A DNA stretch of 64,000 bases from Pseudoclavibacter helvolus (GCF_014191305.1 NZ_JACHWJ010000002.1:372001-436000), one strand, 5' to 3'. Shown: positions 28,442 to 37,514, numbered from the stretch's first letter. Translations and numbers: made by a program. The notes: a model not told the origin generated them from the sequence alone.

Positions 28442-30591
28442 TGGAGGCTTTTGGCCTCGAGACCTTGCTCGAAGACGTTCTCGGGAAGCGCGACGCGCAG
28501 CAGCTCAAGAAGCAGCTCGACGTGACTACGGTGGCCGGCATGCTCGAGCACTACCCGCGCCGCTACGCTCGCCGGGGCGAGATGACAGCGATAGAGTCGC
28601 TGCCGCTCGGCGAGCACGTCACGCTGGTCGCCCGCGTCCTCCGGGTCAACGACCGACAGATGCGGGCTCGACGCGGCTCCATCCTCGAGGTCGAGATCAC
28701 CGACGAGAAGGGCATCGTCTCCCTCACCTTCTTCAACCAGAGCTGGCGAGCCAAGCAGCTGCAGCCCGGAGTGACGGGCATCTTCTCCGGGAAGGCCTCC
28801 GCCTACCGCGGAGCGATCCAGCTCGCGCACCCCGAGTACGAGCTCTTCGAGAACGCCCCGCTCGAGGCCGTTTCGGAGCGACGCGACCAGTGGCTGAAGG
28901 AGCCGATCCCGATCTACCCCGCGACGGCAAGCCTGCCGACGTGGAAGGTTGCGGCCGCCGTCGAGGCTGTCCTCGACGCCGTGCCGTTCCTGCGCGACCC
29001 GGTCCCCGTCGAGACGCGCGCCATGTTCGGGATGTACAGCTACGACGAGGCGGTGCGCGCAATCCATCAGCCCGAGACCTTCAAGCTACTTGAGCGCGCG
29101 CGGGAAGCGCTGCGCTTCACTGAGGCGTACGTGCTGCAGGCCGCGCTCCTGCAACGCCGCGCCATCTCCGAGCTTGTCGCCGCGAGGGCCAGGACCGACG
29201 ACGTCGGGCCAATGCTCGCGGCGTTCGACCTGCTCGTGCCCTTCGAACTGACACCCGACCAGAAGACGGTCGGCCGCCAGATCGCGAAGGACCTCGCGCG
29301 TGGCGTGCCCATGCACCGCCTCGTGCAGGGTGAGGTCGGCTCCGGCAAGACGCTCGTCGCGTTGCGGGCCATGCTGCAGGTCGCCGACGCCGGCGGCCAA
29401 TCGGCGATGCTCGCGCCGACGGAGGTGCTCGCCTCCCAGCACTACCGCTCGATCATCGACTCGCTCGGGCCGGAGCTCGCTGCGAAGCTCAAGCCGACGC
29501 TCATCACGGGCAGCATGCCCAAGGCTGAGCGCAAGCGCGCGGCCCTCAGCGTCGTCGCCGGCGAGGCGAAGATCATCGTCGGAACCCACGCGCTCCTGAG
29601 CGACGACGTCATGTTCGACGACCTCGGCCTTGTCATCGTCGACGAGCAGCACCGCTTCGGCGTCGAGCAGCGGGAATCGCTGCGCGCCAAGGGCGCTCAG
29701 CCGCCGCACCTGCTTGTGCTCACCGCCACGCCCATCCCTCGCACGGTCGCGATGACGGTGTTCGGCGACCTCGACATCTCGAGCATCGTCACGATGCCGA
29801 AGGGCCGCCAGAAGATCGAGACGTTTGTCGTCGCGACGAGGGAGCATCCGCACTGGCTCGAGCGCGCCTGGCAGCGCGTCGCGGAAGAGGTCGACCGTGG
29901 CAGGCAGGCGTTCGTCGTGTGCCCGGCCATCGAGCCGACCGAACCCGCGGAGCCAGCTGAGGGGGAGGAGCCACCCCACCCGATCGCGGCCGTCATGGAA
30001 CTCGCCCCGACGCTCGCCGTGCATCCGCTCTTCGCCGGCAAGCGCGTCGCCGCCGTGCACGGGGCGATGCCGAGCGACGAGAAGGACGCCGCAATGCGGG
30101 CCTTCGCGGAGGGCAAGATCGACGTGCTCGTCGCCACGACCGTCATCGAGGTCGGGGTCAACGTGCCGAACGCCTCGGTCATGATCGTGATGGATGCTGA
30201 CCGCTTCGGCGTCTCGCAGCTCCACCAGCTGCGCGGCCGCGTGGGCCGAGGTGAGCACCCGGGCCTATGCCTGCTCGTGTCGAACTCCGAGGAGGAGTCA
30301 ACAGCGCGCGAGCGCATCAACGCCGTCGCGGAGACGCTGGACGGGTTCGAGCTCGCCGAACGCGACCTCGAACTCCGCCGCGAGGGTGACGTGCTCGGCA
30401 CAGCCCAGTCCGGTGGGCGCACCTCCCTGAAGCTGTTGCGAGTCATCGAGGACACCGACCTCATCCGCTCGGCGAGAGACGAGGCGGCGTTGCTCGTCAA
30501 CGACGACTGGAGCCTGAAGCGCTGGCCCGACCTCACCGCGGCGATCGGGAGGCACAGCTTCGAGGAGCGGGAGTTCCTCGGGAAGTCCTGA
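28441..30591 (+). CDS. recG: ATP-dependent DNA helicase RecG
   Basis: 716 residues. The N-terminal wedge/OB domain spans about residues 20-200. The superfamily 2 motor follows, with Walker A GEVGSGKT (about 297-304), the DEQH box in VIVDEQHRFGVEQR, LTATPIPRT, and the C-terminal HQLRGRVGRGEHPGLC. It remodels stalled replication forks and Holliday junctions in the cytoplasm. Translation is coupled to the transglutaminase gene through a TAATG overlap. The linker after motif IV is enriched in Glu/Pro, which is harmless. Confidence 0.97.
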   Translation: MEAFGLETLLEDVLGKRDAQQLKKQLDVTTVAGMLEHYPRRYARRGEMTAIESLPLGEHVTLVARVLRVNDRQMRARRGSILEVEITDEKGIVSLTFFNQSWRAKQLQPGVTGIFSGKASAYRGAIQLAHPEYELFENAPLEAVSERRDQWLKEPIPIYPATASLPTWKVAAAVEAVLDAVPFLRDPVPVETRAMFGMYSYDEAVRAIHQPETFKLLERAREALRFTEAYVLQAALLQRRAISELVAARARTDDVGPMLAAFDLLVPFELTPDQKTVGRQIAKDLARGVPMHRLVQGEVGSGKTLVALRAMLQVADAGGQSAMLAPTEVLASQHYRSIIDSLGPELAAKLKPTLITGSMPKAERKRAALSVVAGEAKIIVGTHALLSDDVMFDDLGLVIVDEQHRFGVEQRESLRAKGAQPPHLLVLTATPIPRTVAMTVFGDLDISSIVTMPKGRQKIETFVVATREHPHWLERAWQRVAEEVDRGRQAFVVCPAIEPTEPAEPAEGEEPPHPIAAVMELAPTLAVHPLFAGKRVAAVHGAMPSDEKDAAMRAFAEGKIDVLVATTVIEVGVNVPNASVMIVMDADRFGVSQLHQLRGRVGRGEHPGLCLLVSNSEEESTARERINAVAETLDGFELAERDLELRREGDVLGTAQSGGRTSLKLLRVIEDTDLIRSARDEAALLVNDDWSLKRWPDLTAAIGRHSFEEREFLGKS

Positions 30592-30713
30592 CTCGCCCTC
30601 GTCTGGCGTCGGCGGGATCCTTTAGCCGTCCGTCGTCCGCCGTCCGTCGACATCGCGGTCGGCCTCGGCCTCGGCCTCGGGTCGCCCTCGTGCCGCTGGC
30701 CTACGATGGTCGA

Positions 30714-31469
30714 GTGACCTCATCCTCCTCTGCACAGGCGCTCCGGATCGCCTCCCGCCTCATGCTTGCCGCGATGCTCGCGTTCCTGGCGCTCGCGCTT
30801 GGCCTCGGCTCACAGTTCGCGTCGGCGCACGACCAGCTTGTCGAGTCGACCCCGTCAGCGGACGAGCAGGTGGATGTCGCCCCGGTGAGCGCGACGCTGA
30901 CCTTCTCCGCTGAGGTGCAGGCTGAGGGCACGCTCGGCCCGCAGCTGGAGCTGTTCTCGGTGAGCGCCGTCGAGGAGACTGCCGTCGGTTTCGAGTCGCC
31001 CGCGACGGTCGATGGCGCGGTTGTCACGCAGCCCCTCCCTGAGCTTCCCGCCGGCAACTACTCGCTCAACTGGCAGGTCGTCTCGTCCGACGGTCACCCG
31101 ATCTCCGGGACGATCCCGTTCACCGTCTCCGTGGGAGTCGCACCGACCGAGGACGCACAGCCGTCCGCGTCGGCCCCGGCCGGCTTCGGTGCCGCCGAGA
31201 ACACCGAGGGTGCGACCATCACGAACAACGACGCGGGAACCGCCGACGAGGCCGAGCAGTCCACGACGTCGGCCCCGCAGGACTCGGGCATCCCGCCGTG
31301 GGCCTGGGTGCTCATGGGCCTCGCCGGTGTCTCGGTCGTGCTCGTCTCGTTTGTCGTGTTCCGTCGCAAGGCCGCGGACCTCGAGGCGAGCCGCAAGCCA
31401 CAGGCCGACAAGTCTCAGACCGACGAGCCGAACGCCGACGGTCTCGACGACACGCCCAACGGGGTCTGA
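30714..31469 (+). CDS. CopC-domain secreted protein with C-terminal membrane anchor
   Basis: 251 residues from GTG 30714, 6 bases after TACGAT, probably leaderless. A signal peptide ends at ASA, leaving His39 as the first mature residue (HDQLVESTP). This matches the CopC/YcnJ copper site, which uses the N-terminal histidine. The second histidine motif is SSDGHPISGTIPF. A low-complexity linker leads to one transmembrane helix (about 203-223) and a short charged cytoplasmic tail. It probably binds copper at the outer face of the membrane. No CopD partner lies beside it. The 30592-30713 gap upstream holds short GGCCTC/CGTCCGT repeats only. Confidence 0.85.
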   Translation: MTSSSSAQALRIASRLMLAAMLAFLALALGLGSQFASAHDQLVESTPSADEQVDVAPVSATLTFSAEVQAEGTLGPQLELFSVSAVEETAVGFESPATVDGAVVTQPLPELPAGNYSLNWQVVSSDGHPISGTIPFTVSVGVAPTEDAQPSASAPAGFGAAENTEGATITNNDAGTADEAEQSTTSAPQDSGIPPWAWVLMGLAGVSVVLVSFVVFRRKAADLEASRKPQADKSQTDEPNADGLDDTPNGV

Positions 31470-31531
31470 CGAGGGCTCCTCGACGCGCGGGTTTCGGCGC
31501 GAGGCGCCAGCCTCGCCGCCGAGTGAGGTGA

Positions 31532-31552
31532 TCCTGCGCGTGACGCGCAGGA
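31532..31552 (+). terminator. Hairpin between the copC-like gene and coaD
   Basis: TCCTGCGCG at 31532-31540 pairs with CGCGCAGGA at 31544-31552, with a 3-base loop. A second short stem (GCGAGGC/GCCTCGC) lies just upstream. There is no strong U-run, so termination is plausible but unproven. Confidence 0.45.
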
Positions 31553-31574
31553 CGTGCCCCGTAGTCTTGTCGGC

Positions 31575-32075
31575 ATGAGCAGAATCGCTGTCGTTCCCGG
31601 CTCGTTTGATCCGGTGACCCTTGGCCACCTTGATGTCATCCAGCGCGCCGCCACGGTCTTCGAGGAAGTCCACGTCGTTGTCGTCCATAACCCGGACAAG
31701 CACGCGCTCCTGCCCATCTCCCGACGTGTGGAGCTCATCGAGCAGGCGGTTTCCGCGACCGGTATCCGCGGCAACGTGCGCGTCGCCTCGTGGAGCGTGG
31801 GACTGCTTGTCGACTACTGCACGGACGTTGGGGCGAAGGTCATCGTCAAGGGCATCCGCTCTCAGGCGGATGTGACGTACGAGACGCCGATGGCGATCGT
31901 GAATCGCAACCTCGCCCGCGTCGAGACCATGTTCATGTTGCCCGATCCGAGCCATGCGCACGTCTCGAGCTCCTTGGTCCGCCAGGTCGCCGGCCTCGGC
32001 GGCGACGTCTCGCCGTACGTGCCGCGGGTCGTCTACGAGTACCTGCAGGGCGACACCGACACGTCCATCGAGTAG
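31575..32075 (+). CDS. coaD: Phosphopantetheine adenylyltransferase
   Basis: 166 residues, normal length. It makes dephospho-CoA from 4'-phosphopantetheine and ATP. The nucleotidyltransferase motif [12 protein letters not shown] (TxGH) starts near residue 9. The C-terminal SSSLVRQVA corresponds to the ISSTxVR motif. The ATG lies 7 bases after TAGTCT, a probable leaderless promoter. Confidence 0.96.
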   Translation: MSRIAVVPGSFDPVTLGHLDVIQRAATVFEEVHVVVVHNPDKHALLPISRRVELIEQAVSATGIRGNVRVASWSVGLLVDYCTDVGAKVIVKGIRSQADVTYETPMAIVNRNLARVETMFMLPDPSHAHVSSSLVRQVAGLGGDVSPYVPRVVYEYLQGDTDTSIE

Positions 32076-32116
32076 GGGTCGGGATGCACTCCGAGCCGAA
32101 GGCGTACAATCTCCCG

Positions 32117-32722
32117 GTGACTTCCTCTCCGTACCTCGTGAACATCGCGACCATCGTGGGCAAGGCCGGCACGATGCGCACGCTCGAGCTCGACTTCGAC
32201 GCGCCTGAGCGCATCGGCGAGGGGCTCGGCTACATCGAGAAGGGCACGCCCATTGAACTGGACGTGCGTCTCGAGGTGCTGCACGACGGAATCTTGGCGA
32301 CCGTCGGCCTCGCATCGCGGATGAGTGGTGAGTGCAGCAGGTGCCTGACGCCGCTGGAAGAGCCGCTTCAGGTCGATTTCGCAGAGCTTTTCGCGTATGC
32401 TCGCGACGAAGCCCTCGAGTACGAGGTTCACGACGACACTGTCGACCTTGAACCGCCCGTTCGCGATGCGGTAGTGCTAGCACTGCCATTCCAGCCGGTT
32501 TGTCGGCCGGACTGCCTCGGCCTAGATCCCGAAACCGGCGAGAAGCTGGTGGAGCCGCTCGAAGAGCAGGCGCCCGCGGTTGACCCGCGTTGGGCAGCGT
32601 TGGCAGAGTTTGGCGCTTCAACAGAAGCAGCCGAGGAACCCGCAACGGGTTCTGAGGAAGCCGCGGATCCTCGTGAGGGTGCGCGCAACCATGATTACAA
32701 GGGGGAGCCGGGCCAGAATTGA
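32117..32722 (+). CDS. DUF177 (YceD-like) protein upstream of rpmF
   Basis: 201 residues from GTG 32117, 6 bases after the strong -10 TACAAT. An ATG at 32084 with an AGGGG ribosome site is the alternative and would add 11 residues. The family signature CSRCLTPLEEPL and the second cysteine pair CRPDCLGLDPETGE suggest a metal-binding site. YceD/DUF177 proteins are implicated in 23S rRNA metabolism and nearly always precede rpmF, as here. The C-terminal 50 residues are acidic and disordered. Confidence 0.9.
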   Translation: MTSSPYLVNIATIVGKAGTMRTLELDFDAPERIGEGLGYIEKGTPIELDVRLEVLHDGILATVGLASRMSGECSRCLTPLEEPLQVDFAELFAYARDEALEYEVHDDTVDLEPPVRDAVVLALPFQPVCRPDCLGLDPETGEKLVEPLEEQAPAVDPRWAALAEFGASTEAAEEPATGSEEAADPREGARNHDYKGEPGQN

Positions 32723-32763
32723 GCCCGCCTCCCTGCACGATGAAAGATGAAAGGTAGACGCCG

Positions 32764-32967
32764 ATGGCTCTCCCCAAGCGCAAGATGAGCCGCTCGAACA
32801 CGCGTTCGCGTCGTTCGCAGTGGAAGGCCTCCGTGCCGACCCTCGTCAAGACCGTTGAGAACGGCAAGGTCACCTACAGCCTCCCGCACCGCGCGAAGGT
32901 TGTCGAGGACGCAGCTGGCACTCCGCTGTTCTTCGAGTACAAGGGCCGCAAGGTCGCAGACGTCTGA
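32764..32967 (+). CDS. rpmF: 50S ribosomal protein L32
   Basis: 67 residues with the canonical basic N-terminus [25 protein letters not shown] lies 9-13 bases upstream of the ATG. This is the zinc-free form: the four cysteines of the C+ type are absent, a form linked to zinc economy in actinobacteria. It follows DUF177 by 41 bases and is 10 bases before rnc. Confidence 0.97.
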   Translation: MALPKRKMSRSNTRSRRSQWKASVPTLVKTVENGKVTYSLPHRAKVVEDAAGTPLFFEYKGRKVADV

Positions 32968-32977
32968 TCCTTGCGTC

Positions 32978-33724
32978 ATGCACGACGTGAAGATCATCGA
33001 CCCCGACGCCGCACCGTCAGCTGAGCTGGCAGGCGGCCTCGGGGTCGACTTCGTTCCCGCTCTCCTCGAGCTCGCGCTGACCCACAGGTCGTACGCCGTC
33101 GAGAACGGCGGTATCCCCGACAATCAGCGCCTCGAGTTCCTCGGCGATTCGATTCTCGGTCAGGCCGTGACGGTCATGCTGTACAGCACGTACCCCGACT
33201 ACACGGAGGGGCAGCTGTCGCGTCTGCGCGCATCCCTCGTGTCGACCGTGGCGCTTGCTGAGATCGCGCGGGGTATCGACCTTGGCGCCTACCTGCACCT
33301 CGGTCGCGGTGAGCACCTGACCGGCGGCAACAACAAGGACTCGGTGCTGGCTGACACGATGGAGGCCGTCATCGGCGCCGCGTATCTGTCTGCAGGTGTC
33401 GAGGTCGCAACTGAGCTGATCCTGCGCCTCGTCGAGCCGAAGCTCGCAGTCGTGTGGCGCCTCGGGGCGGAGCAGGACCCGAAGACGGCCCTGCAGGAGC
33501 TTGCCGACACCCGTGGCGCGGAGCCGCCGAGATACGAGGTCGAGGGTTCTGGGTTGGAGCATGACCGCAGCTTCACAGCGACGGTGACGGTGCTGAAGAA
33601 GAAGCGTGTCCTCGCGCAGGCGCAGGGGGTCGGTACAAGCAAGAAGCAGGCCGAGGTGGCCGGCGCGCTCGCGGCCTGGCACCAGCTGAGCGAGGGCGGC
33701 GACGGCGCCCCTGCGGTCTCCTAG
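32978..33724 (+). CDS. rnc: Ribonuclease III
   Basis: 248 residues. The catalytic motif NQRLEFLGDSILG is followed by the acidic DTMEAVIGAAYL. A C-terminal double-stranded RNA binding domain starts at about residue 170 (DPKTALQELADTRG ... TSKKQAEVAGALAAW). It processes rRNA precursors and other structured RNAs. The ATG at 32978 is used; GTG 32987 is a possible alternative. It is followed 2 bases later by mutM. Confidence 0.96.
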   Translation: MHDVKIIDPDAAPSAELAGGLGVDFVPALLELALTHRSYAVENGGIPDNQRLEFLGDSILGQAVTVMLYSTYPDYTEGQLSRLRASLVSTVALAEIARGIDLGAYLHLGRGEHLTGGNNKDSVLADTMEAVIGAAYLSAGVEVATELILRLVEPKLAVVWRLGAEQDPKTALQELADTRGAEPPRYEVEGSGLEHDRSFTATVTVLKKKRVLAQAQGVGTSKKQAEVAGALAAWHQLSEGGDGAPAVS

Positions 33725-33726
33725 CC

Positions 33727-34596
33727 GTGCCAGAGCTGCCCGAAGTCGAGGTTGTTCGCCTCGGCCTTGCACCCGCGGTGACGGGTGCAACCGTGTCTGC
33801 CGTCGAGGTGCTCGACGAGCGTTCCCTGCGCCGCCATGCCGGGGACTCGACTGACTTCGTGGGCGCCTTGGAAGGTGCGCGCATTCAGGCCGTCTCGCGT
33901 CGGGGCAAGTTCCTGTGGATGCCGCTCGAGGGGCGGGACGAGGCGCTGAGCGCGCACCTGGGCATGAGCGGTCAGATGCTGCTGCGCACCGCGGATGCGG
34001 CAGACGACCGACACCTGCGGGCGCGCATTCGGGTCGACGGTCCGGCCGGCGACTTCCTGGTCGCGTTTGCCGACCAGCGCGTGTTCGGCTCGCTCGCAAT
34101 CGACCGTCTGGTGCCGACGGCGGACGTGGCGGGGGAGCGCGTTCCATCGCAGGTGGTGCACATCGCTCGCGACCCGCTCGACCCGAACTTCGACGACGAC
34201 GCCTGGGCCGCGGCGATGCTGCGACGGAAGACGGGCGTCAAGGGGGCGCTGCTCGACCAGACGCTCATCTCGGGGATCGGCAACATTTACGCCGATGAGG
34301 CGCTCTGGCGCGCACGCCTGCACTACGCGCGCAACACGGCGGGCCTCTCGCCGTCGAAAGTGCGGGAGCTGCTGCAGCACGTACGCGAGGTGTTCGCGAA
34401 GGCGCTCGCCGAGGGTGGCACATCCTTCGACGCGCAGTACGTCAACGTCAACGGTCAGGCCGGCTACTTCGCGCACTCGCTCAACGTCTACGGGCGCCAG
34501 GGGCAGCCCTGCCCGCGGTGCGGGCGGCCAATCGTGCGCGAGAAGTGGATGAATCGGAGCTCGCACTTCTGCGAGAAGTGTCAGCGCGAGCGGTAG
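33727..34596 (+). CDS. mutM: Formamidopyrimidine-DNA glycosylase
   Basis: 289 residues from GTG. The mature N-terminus is the catalytic proline of PELPEVEVVR. The zinc finger near the C-terminus is CPRCGRPIV ... CEKCQRER with four cysteines. It removes 8-oxoguanine and formamidopyrimidines and nicks the abasic site in base excision repair. It directly follows rnc, a common actinobacterial pair before smc; here about 5.6 kb of accessory genes separate it from smc. Confidence 0.96.
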   Translation: MPELPEVEVVRLGLAPAVTGATVSAVEVLDERSLRRHAGDSTDFVGALEGARIQAVSRRGKFLWMPLEGRDEALSAHLGMSGQMLLRTADAADDRHLRARIRVDGPAGDFLVAFADQRVFGSLAIDRLVPTADVAGERVPSQVVHIARDPLDPNFDDDAWAAAMLRRKTGVKGALLDQTLISGIGNIYADEALWRARLHYARNTAGLSPSKVRELLQHVREVFAKALAEGGTSFDAQYVNVNGQAGYFAHSLNVYGRQGQPCPRCGRPIVREKWMNRSSHFCEKCQRER

Positions 34597-34641
34597 TCGC
34601 TCCAGCCCGCGACGTCGGCTCCGCTCGGACGAGCACTGCGG

Positions 34642-35364
34642 TCAGCGTCGGCCTGCGGCCACCGACTCGACTGCCGCCACCGCCGCATCCACTCCCTCGC
34701 TCCACGGGGCACCGTGGCCGGGTAGCACCCACTTAGCTTTGGTGCTGACGATGGCCTGCAGGGATGCGATCGCTTGGGCGGGCTCGTCGGTGAACGGGGC
34801 CGGTTGCGGGCCCTCCTGGCCCGTGAGGACGTGACGAGTGGTGAGCCCGTCGCCCACGAAGACCGCATCCGCTGCCGGCACGTAGACGGCGATGCTGCCC
34901 TCGGAGTGCCCGGGCATGCTGATGATCTGAGGTGAGCCGGGCAAGTCCAGTGTCTCTCCGCCCTGCACCTCGACCACCTCGGTCAGCCACTCGGTGCGCG
35001 CCCCGCCCTTGCGCAGCGTGTAGGCGGCGAACCCGAGAAGGGGGCCGAGTTTCATCGACTGCTTCGCGGTGGCTGGCTTCGGACCGCCCTTTGCGCGCTC
35101 CGCGTCTCCGGCGTGGATGAAGACCGGCACGCCGTGGTCGCGTCGGAGACGCTCCGCGAAGCCGACGTGGTCGGAGTCGCCGTGCGTCAGGATGACGCCT
35201 TTCACGTCGTCGACGGTCAGGCCGATCGACGCGAGCTCGGTCAGCAACTCCCGCCAGTGGCCGGAGAGCGCCGCGTCGATCACGGTCACGCCCTCCGGCG
35301 TCACGACCAGGTAGGCGGCCACGATGTTGTTGCCGATGCGGTGCAGCGAAGCGTCGAGTTTCAT
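34642..35364 (-). CDS. MBL-fold metallo-hydrolase
   Basis: 240 residues. The metal-binding motif reads LTHGDSDHVG, so the usual HxHxDH is HxDxDH with Asp replacing the second His. The other ligands look normal: PGHSEGS, VFVGDGL and LPGHGAPW. Members cleave ester, thioester or lactam substrates, but the target cannot be read from the sequence. The start codon lies inside an 11-bp inverted repeat shared with the divergent TetR gene. The promoter has TTGACA at 35396-35401 and ATAGAT at 35373-35378 with 17-base spacing. It is probably repressed by that TetR protein. Confidence 0.88.
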   Translation of the reverse strand: MKLDASLHRIGNNIVAAYLVVTPEGVTVIDAALSGHWRELLTELASIGLTVDDVKGVILTHGDSDHVGFAERLRRDHGVPVFIHAGDAERAKGGPKPATAKQSMKLGPLLGFAAYTLRKGGARTEWLTEVVEVQGGETLDLPGSPQIISMPGHSEGSIAVYVPAADAVFVGDGLTTRHVLTGQEGPQPAPFTDEPAQAIASLQAIVSTKAKWVLPGHGAPWSEGVDAAVAAVESVAAGRR

Positions 35365-35411
35365 GATGGCTAATCTATGTAGCCATCATGGCTACTGTCA
35401 ATAGCTATAGT
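35362..35411. promoter_or_regulatory. Divergent promoters and operator between the metallo-hydrolase and TetR genes
   Basis: CATGATGGCTA (35362-35372) and TAGCCATCATG (35380-35390) form a perfect 11-bp inverted repeat around ATCTATG. A second copy of the half-site (ATGGCTA, 35388-35394) makes an overlapping palindrome with TAGCCAT. The repeat covers the -10 and start codon of the hydrolase gene. On the plus strand TATAGT (35406-35411) lies 6 bases before the TetR ATG. This is a credible TetR autoregulatory operator. Confidence 0.75.
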
Positions 35412-35417
35412 GGATGC

Positions 35418-35957
35418 ATGCCAACCCCGGACAGGACCTCCCTCGACGCCATCGTGCTCGCGGCCCGTGACCTTCTCGAGAGCGAGGGGCTCGCCGGCCT
35501 GAGCATGCAGGCGGTCGCCGCGCGGGTGGGCGTGCGGCCCCCCTCGCTCTACAAGCGCGTCGCGAACCGCGAGGAACTCATCCAGTTCGTTGCCGAGGCG
35601 AGCCTCGTCGAGCTCGGTGAACGGCTCGATGCTGCGAGCGACCTGTCGGATCTCGCAGACGAGTTCCGCGCCTTCGGGCACGAACGCCCCGCAGCTTTCC
35701 AGCTGATCCTGAGTCCAGGGGCGGGGACCCCAACGGCCAGGCCCGAGTTCGGTGCGGCCGCGAGCCAGGGCATCCTGCGTCTCGTGCGCAAGCTCGCCGG
35801 CGATGCTCATACGCTGGAGGCCGCCCGGACGGTGACCGCGTGGGCGGCCGGCTTCGTGAGCATGGAGCTCAACAGCGGGTTCAACCTCGGAGGAGACGTC
35901 GACGAGGCGTGGCGGTTCGGGCTCGCGAGTATCACCCGAGCTATCAGCACGGAGTAG
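35418..35957 (+). CDS. TetR-family transcriptional regulator
   Basis: 179 residues from ATG 35418, 6 bases after the TATAGT box; an ATG at 35388 lies in the operator and is not favoured. The N-terminal helix-turn-helix is AVAARVGVRPPSLYKRVANREELI. The ligand domain includes WAAGFVSMELNSGFNLGGDVDEAWRFG, like the WHG-type TetR C-terminal domains. It is divergent from the metallo-hydrolase and probably controls both genes in response to a small molecule degraded by the hydrolase. The ligand is unknown. Confidence 0.9.
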   Translation: MPTPDRTSLDAIVLAARDLLESEGLAGLSMQAVAARVGVRPPSLYKRVANREELIQFVAEASLVELGERLDAASDLSDLADEFRAFGHERPAAFQLILSPGAGTPTARPEFGAAASQGILRLVRKLAGDAHTLEAARTVTAWAAGFVSMELNSGFNLGGDVDEAWRFGLASITRAISTE

Positions 35958-36035
35958 ACCGCGTCGAATCGCGAGCTACTGCGGCCGGCGGGCGTAGCCA
36001 TGTCTCGATCCTACGGGTGGGCCTCTCGGGGCGTC

Positions 36036-36650
36036 TCAGGCGAGTTCCAACGCCAACGTCACCAGCATCGACAAGCCTAAGACGGCGAGGAAGGCTCCTG
36101 CTGCCTTTGTGAGAAGCGGGATCCAGCGGGAGAGCCTCGCGAGTCAGCGCTTTGAGCCGATCATGATCGCCACGAACAGGTCCCAAGCCAGCACTACGGT
36201 GACCATCCAAGCCCCATAGAGCAGAAGGGTCGAAGGCTGCGCGGAGGCGAGTGCCGCGGCAAGGCTGACGTAGAAGAGCACGTTCTTCGGATTGAGGAGT
36301 CCGGAAGCCAGCCCCAGGAGCAGGTTTCGTGCCCAGGCGGCTTGGGCGGCTCTTTCCGCTGCAGGCAGAGCGGTCGGCGCTCGGCTGCGCAGGAAGACCC
36401 AGCCGATGTAGATCAGGAAGACGCCGCCGGCTCCCTGCAGAACCAAGAGGACCTCTGGTTGAGAGATAAGAGCGATTCCGGTGAAGGTCGCCCCGATGAG
36501 AAGGCCGTTGGCGAGCGCGATTCCCACGCACACGCCGCCCGCGACCTTCCACCCGTTCGCCATGGCGCTTCGTGCGATGAGGAAGAAGTCGACACCGGGA
36601 ATCAACAGCGCGAGGAAGTGGGCGACGGCGACGCCGAGAAATTGATCCAT
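36036..36650 (-). pseudogene. LysE/RhtB-family exporter gene broken by an in-frame stop
   Basis: Read from 36650 the frame encodes a LysE-type amino-acid exporter: PGVDFFLIARSAMANG near the start, a GGVFLIYIGWVFL helix, and LLNPKNVLFYVSL. A TGA at 36146-36144 (codon 169) stops it after MIGSKR. The same frame then continues for 35 codons (LARLSRWIPLLTKAAGAF, a final hydrophobic helix) to a stop at 36036-36038. This gives 204 codons, the normal family length. The simplest reading is a nonsense mutation removing the last transmembrane helix. A sequencing error, or a functional 168-residue form, cannot be excluded. It lies 42 bases downstream of an AraC regulator on the same strand. Confidence 0.75.
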
Positions 36651-36692
36651 GGGCTTCCTGGACGAGTGAGGTGGACTCGACCAGTGTGCGGA

Positions 36693-37514
36693 TCAGGTGG
36701 TCGGCGGGTCTTGTACGAAATTGCGTCGGCGGCGGTAGGCGCCGGGGGAGGCCGCGACGTGAGCCTGGAAGACCCGGTGGAAGTGGCTCTGGTCGACGAA
36801 ACCGAGCGAGTGCGCGGTGTCGGCGATGCGCTCGCCCGAGCGAAGCCTGCGGCGTGCTTCCAGAACTCGAGTGTTCTGCCGCCAAGCGAGCGGTGAGAGT
36901 CCCGTCGCCCGCTTCATCTCCCTGATGAGCTGGAATCGGTCCATGCCGACGAGGTCGGCGAGATCATCCAGCCGGGGATTTGTCGCGTCGTCGCGTAGCC
37001 GCTGAAGCGCCGGGCTCAGGGTGGAGACCAGCGCTGGCTCGATGCTGCCCGCGACCCGAAGCTCGGGGAGTACAGCGCCGAGTTGGCCGAGCAGCCCAGC
37101 GAATGCGGATCTGAGCTCGAGCTCTGGGCGATCCGCGAAGATCGCGTCGATCGGGTCGTCCAGGGCATGTCGGAGCGTGGCGTCGCGGAGCACGGAGATC
37201 GATGCGGTGAGGTCGGCGGTGCCGGCCTGCGGTGAGAGTGATGTGAGCCACGCCTCGTCGACGTGGATCATCCGGTACCGCCAGCGTCCATCCAACGGAT
37301 TGCAAGCGTGAACCTGACCGGATGGGATAAGAATCACGTCGCCCGGTTCCAGACGAACTGGTCCCGTGGTCATACCCGCGAAGTTCGAAGCACCGGATTC
37401 TATGAACCCGACCGAGAAGGCGTCGTGAGTGTGCGCCCGGTAGCACGAGTTCTCCTGCGATGAACGCCTAGCCTCGAGGTGGGCGACCGCGCTGCTCCGC
37501 GCGAACTCAGTCAC
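36693..37514 (-). CDS. AraC-family transcriptional regulator
   Basis: 273 residues from GTG 37514. An N-terminal cupin-like sensor (HTHDAFSVGFIESG ... PGDVILIPSGQVHACNP) is followed by a C-terminal pair of helix-turn-helix motifs (LDDLADLVGMDRFQLIREMKRATGLSP and IADTAHSLGFVDQSHFHRVFQ). AraC regulators of this build often sit beside LysE exporters and respond to amino acids. The LysE gene here is immediately downstream and broken, so the regulator may have lost its main target. Confidence 0.9.
   Translation of the reverse strand: MTEFARSSAVAHLEARRSSQENSCYRAHTHDAFSVGFIESGASNFAGMTTGPVRLEPGDVILIPSGQVHACNPLDGRWRYRMIHVDEAWLTSLSPQAGTADLTASISVLRDATLRHALDDPIDAIFADRPELELRSAFAGLLGQLGAVLPELRVAGSIEPALVSTLSPALQRLRDDATNPRLDDLADLVGMDRFQLIREMKRATGLSPLAWRQNTRVLEARRRLRSGERIADTAHSLGFVDQSHFHRVFQAHVAASPGAYRRRRNFVQDPPTT

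Noticed and set aside
30600-30700. CRISPR-like or variable repeat tract
   Set aside because: The CGTCCGT and GGCCTC runs are short, irregular and lack spacers.
36144-36146. Selenocysteine or programmed read-through at the LysE TGA
   Set aside because: LysE exporters have no selenocysteine members and no SECIS-like stem or read-through context is evident. A nonsense mutation is simpler.
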